Assembly (NCBI RefSeq): GCF_001026695.1
Contig: NZ_LDNB01000017.1
Location: 466,833 to 530,832 of the forward strand
From: Neobacillus vireti
GTDB lineage: Bacteria > Bacillota > Bacilli > Bacillales > Cytobacillaceae
Length of the DNA stretch: 64,000 nucleotides
Direction: 5' to 3'
The notes under the pieces are model-generated. The model was not told the origin of the DNA. It was given only the letters and a program-made list of their open reading frames with translations, and ran no database searches. The position numbers and the translations under genes were made by a program. Position 1 is the stretch's first letter. Every line of letters starts with the position of its first letter. Positions 59,971 through 64,000 of the stretch are shown here, piece by piece.

Positions 59971-61068
59971 TTATGAAAAGGTCGGAGCAGGAAATTCATC
60001 AATTTTGATACGAAGTAAACTATAAGGTTTCTGTCGTAAGTCTTTTCCATAATGAAATCTAGGCTGTCGATGTAATTGGTTCACAATGACATACAAATAT
60101 TGATCTGGACCAATTGAAAAAGTATCCGGCCACAAAATTCTCGGATCATGTGCGATAGTTTCCATTATGCCATTGGGCAATATCTTACGGATACTGTTGT
60201 TCTCATAATCTCCAGCATAAACAGTTCCCTTTGCATCGGTGATCATTCCATCAGACGCACCTTTTTCTCCCCAATACTCTACATGATAAGGTAAATCCAT
60301 GTCCGGTATCGTTCTGTCTCTCAGGGCTTCTGTTGAGATCGAGAACAAATGACGACTGGTTAGTGGAGCAAAAAATAATATCTTTCCCTCGGGAGAAATC
60401 GCAAGACTATCAGATGCCAATCTAAATGGAGAAGTTGAACCGTCTTTGTTTCGATTCATTAAAATTTGACCTTCTACTTTCGGTAAAAAATAGGAATCGG
60501 GTGAAGTTGAATTGGCCCCATTTAACCGTCTAAACGCGTTTCCATTTGATAAATCTACAACGATAATAGCTCCTGGTCCGCTTGAAGAAGAATCGGTTAA
60601 ATAGGCATAACCTACTTTTCCAACACGAAAATCAAAACGGACATCATTCAAGTAAGTTGTAGGCAGGACAACATCTTCTGTAAAGGTATATACTTTTCTT
60701 ATTGTATCGGTTTCTAAATCAACAGCGACTAATTTTGCCCCCCCTTTAATAGGTTCAGAAAAATTGGGTGCCGCTGTATCTAATATCCAAAGCGTTCCCC
60801 TTCCATCAGCAACTACACTTTGGACACTGATGAAAGTCATTGTGATATTCTCGGGATTAACCAAATTGGTTTGTAAATTAGGATAAGGCTGCAATTTATC
60901 CTCAACAATTTCCGCCACCGTAAATTTAACATCGTCACCCCATTTCGGAAAGCATATGAAAATACGACCGGTTTCTGAAACAGTAACACCTGTAGGCATA
61001 GCGCCATAAAATGCATAAACTAGTTCTAAATTACCGAAAAATTTTTCACTAGGTAACATAGGTTTCAT
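59971..61068 (-). CDS. Major royal jelly/yellow-family protein (dopachrome-tautomerase-related)
   Basis: Six-bladed beta-propeller protein of 365 residues. MRJP-family pieces: MPTGVTVSETGRIFICFPKW, VQSVVADGRGTLWILDTAAP, YAYLTDSSSSGPGAIIVVDL and FRLASDSLAISPEGK. There is no signal peptide. The family is best known from insects; bacterial members are sporadic and of unknown substrate, sometimes annotated as gluconolactonase or L-dopachrome tautomerase-related. ATG 61068 follows GAGGAGG. It is next to the coat cluster but on the opposite strand. Confidence 0.85.
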   Translation of the reverse strand: MKPMLPSEKFFGNLELVYAFYGAMPTGVTVSETGRIFICFPKWGDDVKFTVAEIVEDKLQPYPNLQTNLVNPENITMTFISVQSVVADGRGTLWILDTAAPNFSEPIKGGAKLVAVDLETDTIRKVYTFTEDVVLPTTYLNDVRFDFRVGKVGYAYLTDSSSSGPGAIIVVDLSNGNAFRRLNGANSTSPDSYFLPKVEGQILMNRNKDGSTSPFRLASDSLAISPEGKILFFAPLTSRHLFSISTEALRDRTIPDMDLPYHVEYWGEKGASDGMITDAKGTVYAGDYENNSIRKILPNGIMETIAHDPRILWPDTFSIGPDQYLYVIVNQLHRQPRFHYGKDLRQKPYSLLRIKIDEFPAPTFS

Positions 61069-61320
61069 AATATCCTCCTCAAGCATTCAAACGGGATATC
61101 ACCTATATATGATTTATATTTTTTCTAGTGCATGTTCCTTAATAAGTTTTTCTATACGAAAAGATGAAGGTATTGATTGTTTTCGAAATTTAATAAGTCT
61201 GTCAGAAGAAAGGAATCATTTTAATTTAAACAGGTAGCGAAGTTCAATATTCCAGAAACAACGCAAGCTGTTATAATTAAAAATTGGGAAAATTCGATTT
61301 TTTAACTTTGTGAAGAAATA

Positions 61321-61354
61321 CACTTAAGCTAACCTGCCCTTTAGTTCAATAATA
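61321..61354 (-). repeat. Cassette-type repeat, copy G (left part)
   Basis: CACTTAAGCTAACCTGCCCT and TTAGTTCAATAATA, then the terminator of the UPF0158 gene replaces the rest. It lies 3' of that gene. Confidence 0.65.
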
Positions 61355-61356
61355 AA

Positions 61357-61387
61357 AGGTGATTACCAAATATTTTAGTAATCACCT
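61357..61387 (-). terminator. Terminator of the UPF0158 gene
   Basis: AGGTGATTAC pairs with GTAATCACCT. The minus strand continues TTTTATTATTG inside the repeat copy. Confidence 0.85.
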
Positions 61388-61397
61388 CCTGTTTACT

Positions 61398-61865
61398 CTA
61401 TTCAATAAAGTTTATTTTATTTTCCCGGCACCATTCAATCGCAATTTGTTTATAACACTTGTCTCGGTATGAATACCATTGGTCTTCTAATCCATAATCT
61501 ATAATTTTGTCCTTAAATCTTCTAAAGGCACCCTTTCCCTTAATTGCCTTAGATAAAGAATCCTGCTTTCGTTGATCACTCACTGTTAGGCAAAAGTTTT
61601 CTATTAACTCATATTCATTCACATCATATGTAGTAGGTAAATCTATATAATTTTCAAAGTTTTCCACCACATCAATTGCCAGCATTCTATTTTCACGTTC
61701 CCATTCAGGTAAATGATCAAATGGTTGTTCGTCCTCAGCAGCTCTCAGGTCCTCCGAGGTCACTATCACTATTTCACCTGTTTTAATATTTAGTAAAGAA
61801 CGTGATTCTTCAAACTGTATTTCCATTTCCTCAATAATATCTTTTAGTTTAACTTTTATACTCAT
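61398..61865 (-). CDS. UPF0158-family protein
   Basis: 155-residue cytosolic protein of unknown function. Family features are the acidic EIVIVTSEDLRAAEDEQPFD and the C-terminal FKDKIIDYGLEDQWYSYRDK and AIEWCRENKINF. Members often lie next to mobile or accessory genes. AAAGGTGA precedes ATG. It sits in a repeat interval with its terminator inside copy G. Confidence 0.85.
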   Translation of the reverse strand: MSIKVKLKDIIEEMEIQFEESRSLLNIKTGEIVIVTSEDLRAAEDEQPFDHLPEWERENRMLAIDVVENFENYIDLPTTYDVNEYELIENFCLTVSDQRKQDSLSKAIKGKGAFRRFKDKIIDYGLEDQWYSYRDKCYKQIAIEWCRENKINFIE

Positions 61866-61969
61866 TTTTAGATCACCTTTTGATATTTTTTACTAAAGCA
61901 GCCCTATAGTTTATAGTATAATTGTTTACAAACTTATTATAGGAATGTTGCACCGTTTAATGAATAAAT

Positions 61970-62167
61970 CTAATAATAAAAAATGCGAAAATATAGTGCA
62001 ACTAAATAATTAACAATAATAAATAGGGAATAAAGTTTTGGAATTAATATGAGGCACCCTTTTTCTTTCCGGGTAAATATTAAGAAGCCAATACAGAATA
62101 TTAGTTGAAAAATATACAAAGGGGCTGTTGCAACATTGTAGTATAATTCAGGTAATGGCATTTCCAT
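61970..62167 (-). CDS. Small membrane protein, 65 residues
   Basis: Two membrane helices (APLYIFQLIFCIGFLIF; LYSLFIIVNYLVALYF) with a short charged loop. ATG 62167 (MEMPLPELYYN) with AAAAGAGTG upstream is the likeliest start; a TTG at 62197 is also in frame. No family recognised. It lies between the UPF0158 gene and repeat H. Confidence 0.45.
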   Translation of the reverse strand: MEMPLPELYYNVATAPLYIFQLIFCIGFLIFTRKEKGCLILIPKLYSLFIIVNYLVALYFRIFYY

Positions 62168-62436
62168 AGGATTCACTCTTTTCACCCCTAAAATCAACTA
62201 TCCTTCACGTTTTTCGTACAGCTAATGAGGTATTTCTAATATCGGATACTGCTATATCATATATATAAGATGGATAAAGCGGTAAACAGTACGGGGATAT
62301 GAATGCTAATAGACCTCCAATCAAAAGCCAACCACAAAGTAACTTCCTGCGTAATAATCACTTCTCTACCACTATTATAATTGAACTTAGGTACTACTGG
62401 TTAAGAACGTTTGACAATTTTTCGTATCGCAGTGAT

Positions 62437-62534
62437 ACTTCAACAAACCTGCTCCTTAAGTTCAATAACCAAAAAAGCCACCAAAAATGACAGCTGGGTC
62501 TTTAACTCTTGCACCCGTTAAGCACTATAATGAA
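62437..62534 (-). repeat. Cassette-type hairpin repeat, copy H
   Basis: ACTTCAACAAACCTGCTCCT, TAAGTTCAATAACCAAAAAA, GCCACCAAAAATGACAGC, TCTTTAACTCTTGCACCCG, TTAAGC (core 62511-62521). It lies about 45 bases 3' of the minus-strand gene at 62578. Confidence 0.8.
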
Positions 62535-62577
62535 GATTGAGTTCACTTATTTAATCAATGCATCTGTCTATAAAATA

Positions 62578-62832
62578 TTAACTTCTTTCACTTTGCCTTG
62601 TTTGCCATAAATCATAAATAAGAATCAAAGTATCTATTGAAAATAATATAATACTTAATGTATAAGGAACTCATCCAATTATTTCATTTAGAACTGTTGT
62701 AAGTTTACCAGGTGGGTCACTCCAACCTGCTAAATTGGGAATGAATAAAGCAATCAACAGATGCATTAAACCGAATAAAAAAATACCTGAAATAAATAAA
62801 ACATAACCAAATTTCTGTAAACTCTTTTTCAT
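62578..62832 (-). pseudogene. Two-to-three-helix membrane protein with an in-frame TGA
   Basis: ATG 62832 after GGGGGA. The frame reads MKKSLQKFGYVLFISGIFLF, then WSDPPGKLTTVLNEIIG, a TGA at 62671-62673, then VPYTLSIILFSIDTLILIYD and LWQTRQSE to a TAA at 62578. A TGG-to-TGA change (Trp in GWVPYT) would explain it. No other frameshift is seen, so the loss is recent or the stop is read through. Family not recognised. Confidence 0.65.
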
Positions 62833-62898
62833 CTAATCCCCCCTTGAATTTACTTATCTCAATATGTATTCAAGTTAAAGAAAAAAATTCTTCTTGTT

Positions 62899-62975
62899 TT
62901 AACCTGCTTCGTTAATTCAATAAATTCAACAAAAAGAAGCGTTAATCCTTCTAGGATCAACGCACCCGTTAGCCA
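62899..62975 (-). repeat. Cassette-type hairpin repeat, copy I
   Basis: TTAACCTGCTTCGTTAATTC, ATTCAACAAAAAGAAGCG, TTAATCCTTCTAGGATCAAC, GCACCCGTTAGCC (core 62962-62972). Shares its centre with copy J at 30.6 kb. Confidence 0.8.
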
Positions 62976-62984
62976 TCCATGAAG

Positions 62985-63190
62985 CGCAAAAATCAGCGCT
63001 TCACCACAGAGAATGAAAATGAGATTCCAAGTCCATAATGTTTAATGGCTGACGAAGAAGGTCGTTGAACTATGGTGCCTCTGAGCCCATCCGTTAGTCT
63101 GACTCCGACGACCACGGTGTACCACCGACTGTCCGCCCTATATGGGTAGCACTCAGGGGAGATTAATCCTTATTCTGGTCGTTGCGTTAG
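62985..63190. mobile_element. GC-richer structured non-coding segment, possible IS110-type end
   Basis: A run of short hairpins (GAAGCGC/GCGCTTC near 62990, CGGTG-TAC-CACCG near 63114, CCC-TATAT-GGG near 63138) in DNA richer in GC than either flank, with no open frame. The text resembles the non-coding end of IS110-family elements where the bridge RNA is encoded, by pattern memory only. No transposase adjoins. Confidence 0.35.
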
Positions 63191-63472
63191 CCAATTCTAT
63201 ACTTTTTATAGAAGGATGGTTCTTGATTATCTGTCAACTCAATAATGAACACTCAGAAGGCTCAGCCTTTTTTTAAAAAGCGTTTTTACTGGGTTAATTT
63301 TGTTATGCTTTTTTCTGGGTTTTGACCTTTTTTAATTTTCATGGGAGTTGAAGAAGCACCTTCTCTTTTATTACACATTATGGTCGTAAAGTGTAGCATT
63401 AACTCATTTGTTTCTATTCAACAAAAACACCTTTTTAAAGTTGATATTCAACACATCTGTCATCTAATTTAT

Positions 63473-63823
63473 TTAAAGATGGCTAAGAATATTAACAAGC
63501 TTACCGAATGGATCTTTTACATAGAAACGTCGAACCCCCCACGGCTCCTCAATTGGTCCATACTCAATTGGAATCTCTGCTTTTTTTATGCGAGTTAGTG
63601 CATCATCGAGATCATCAACTTCAATTGACAAATCAGGCACTGGTGTCCCTGAACCACCCTCAGAAAGAAAGCTAATTTGAGTGTCCATTTTCTCATGCGA
63701 ACCGAAAGTTGCAATAAATCCCATATCCATCAGTTGATCAAGTCCAAGCACTTCCCCGTAAAAGTACTTTGCTTTAGATATATCCTGAGTCTCAACATTG
63801 GCAACAATTCGTTTGACCTTCAT
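63473..63823 (-). CDS. VOC-superfamily (glyoxalase/bleomycin-resistance-like) protein
   Basis: 116 residues with two beta-alpha-beta-beta-beta units (VKRIVANVETQDISKAKYFY; IEYGPIEEPWGVRRFYVKDP then FGKLVNILSHL). Such proteins are metal-dependent isomerases, dioxygenases or drug-binding proteins; the function here is open. AGGAGGGTG precedes ATG. It is the last recognised gene; 63824-64000 holds no gene. Confidence 0.88.
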   Translation of the reverse strand: MKVKRIVANVETQDISKAKYFYGEVLGLDQLMDMGFIATFGSHEKMDTQISFLSEGGSGTPVPDLSIEVDDLDDALTRIKKAEIPIEYGPIEEPWGVRRFYVKDPFGKLVNILSHL

Positions 63824-64000
63824 TACTACACCCTCCTAAATTTTTGATATATATAGTTCAATCTTACAGTTAATTAATTTACCTGCAAATCATGGTTCAA
63901 ATACGACATAAAACTTCTCATTCTCTTATTGAACTCCCTCAGTTTGATACGAATATCTCTCGAATGCTCACTTATTCGCAGGATTTCATAACCCTTGTAA

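Noticed and set aside
63341..63598. 85-codon plus-strand frame near the window end
   Set aside because: Mostly antisense to the VOC gene, with no ribosome site and low-complexity upstream DNA.

Overview
The window reads as chromosome of an endospore-forming member of the Bacillaceae (Bacillus/Neobacillus-like). Evidence: AT-rich DNA, strong GGAGG-type ribosome sites with many TTG/GTG starts, a gerA-type germinant receptor operon, a yraG-yraF-adhB-yraE-yraD spore-coat cluster, a YjcZ-type tiny sporulation peptide, a SleB-type hydrolase, and typical Bacillus regulators (PadR, GntR/YtrA, DeoR, BlaI). No rRNA, tRNA, CRISPR array or replication origin was seen. The genus cannot be fixed from the sequence alone.

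Layout. 0.1-9 kb: SulP anion transporter, malate:quinone oxidoreductase (mqo), a MOSC protein, an MscS channel, a padR-DUF1700-DUF4097 envelope-stress-like operon and a BcrC-type undecaprenyl pyrophosphatase. 8-13 kb: two divergent regulator/transporter pairs (Crp/Fnr-MFS and SgrR-like-MFS). 14-24 kb: LCP wall-polymer ligase, YjcZ peptide, a GC-richer YtrA-like GntR/ABC operon, a large RND exporter, a DeoR-HAD pair and NfrA. 24-31 kb: small hypotheticals, a SleB-type hydrolase, gene and intron relics, and a cyclic-di-GMP-I riboswitch with terminator in front of a small orphan gene. 31-36 kb: a decayed beta-lactam response locus: blaI-blaR1 with BlaI boxes, a class B PBP fused by deletion to the tail of a lost class A beta-lactamase, and a relic of a second, PBP2a-like PBP. 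36-41.4 kb: inorganic-carbon uptake operon dabB-dabA with ybcI-like and ybcF-like genes; the ybcF product has a beta-carbonic-anhydrase-like shape but no visible zinc ligands. 41.4-45.1 kb: mobile-element debris (GC-rich MITE, IS110 relic, a 99/100 bp direct repeat flanking an ArsR-MFS pair). 45.1-49.6 kb: small unrelated genes separated by a family of attC-like hairpin repeats. 49.6-52.3 kb: MBOAT acyltransferase plus DHHW/AlgJ-like partner. 52.4-56.9 kb: germinant receptor operon (order B-A-C plus a small membrane gene). 57-61 kb: IS21 relic, yra coat cluster, and an MRJP/yellow-family protein. 61.3-64 kb: a second run of the hairpin repeats, UPF0158, small membrane genes, an IS-like structured segment and a VOC protein.

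The most notable observation is the dispersed repeat family (about eleven full or partial copies at 30.6, 45.1-49.3 and 61.3-63.0 kb). All copies have the same orientation. Most lie directly 3' of a single, mostly small, minus-strand gene. Each has an imperfect two-box inverted-repeat architecture that resembles integron attC sites, although the core sequence does not match the classical attC consensus and no integrase is present in the window. It is a candidate for an integron-like or MITE-like cassette system.
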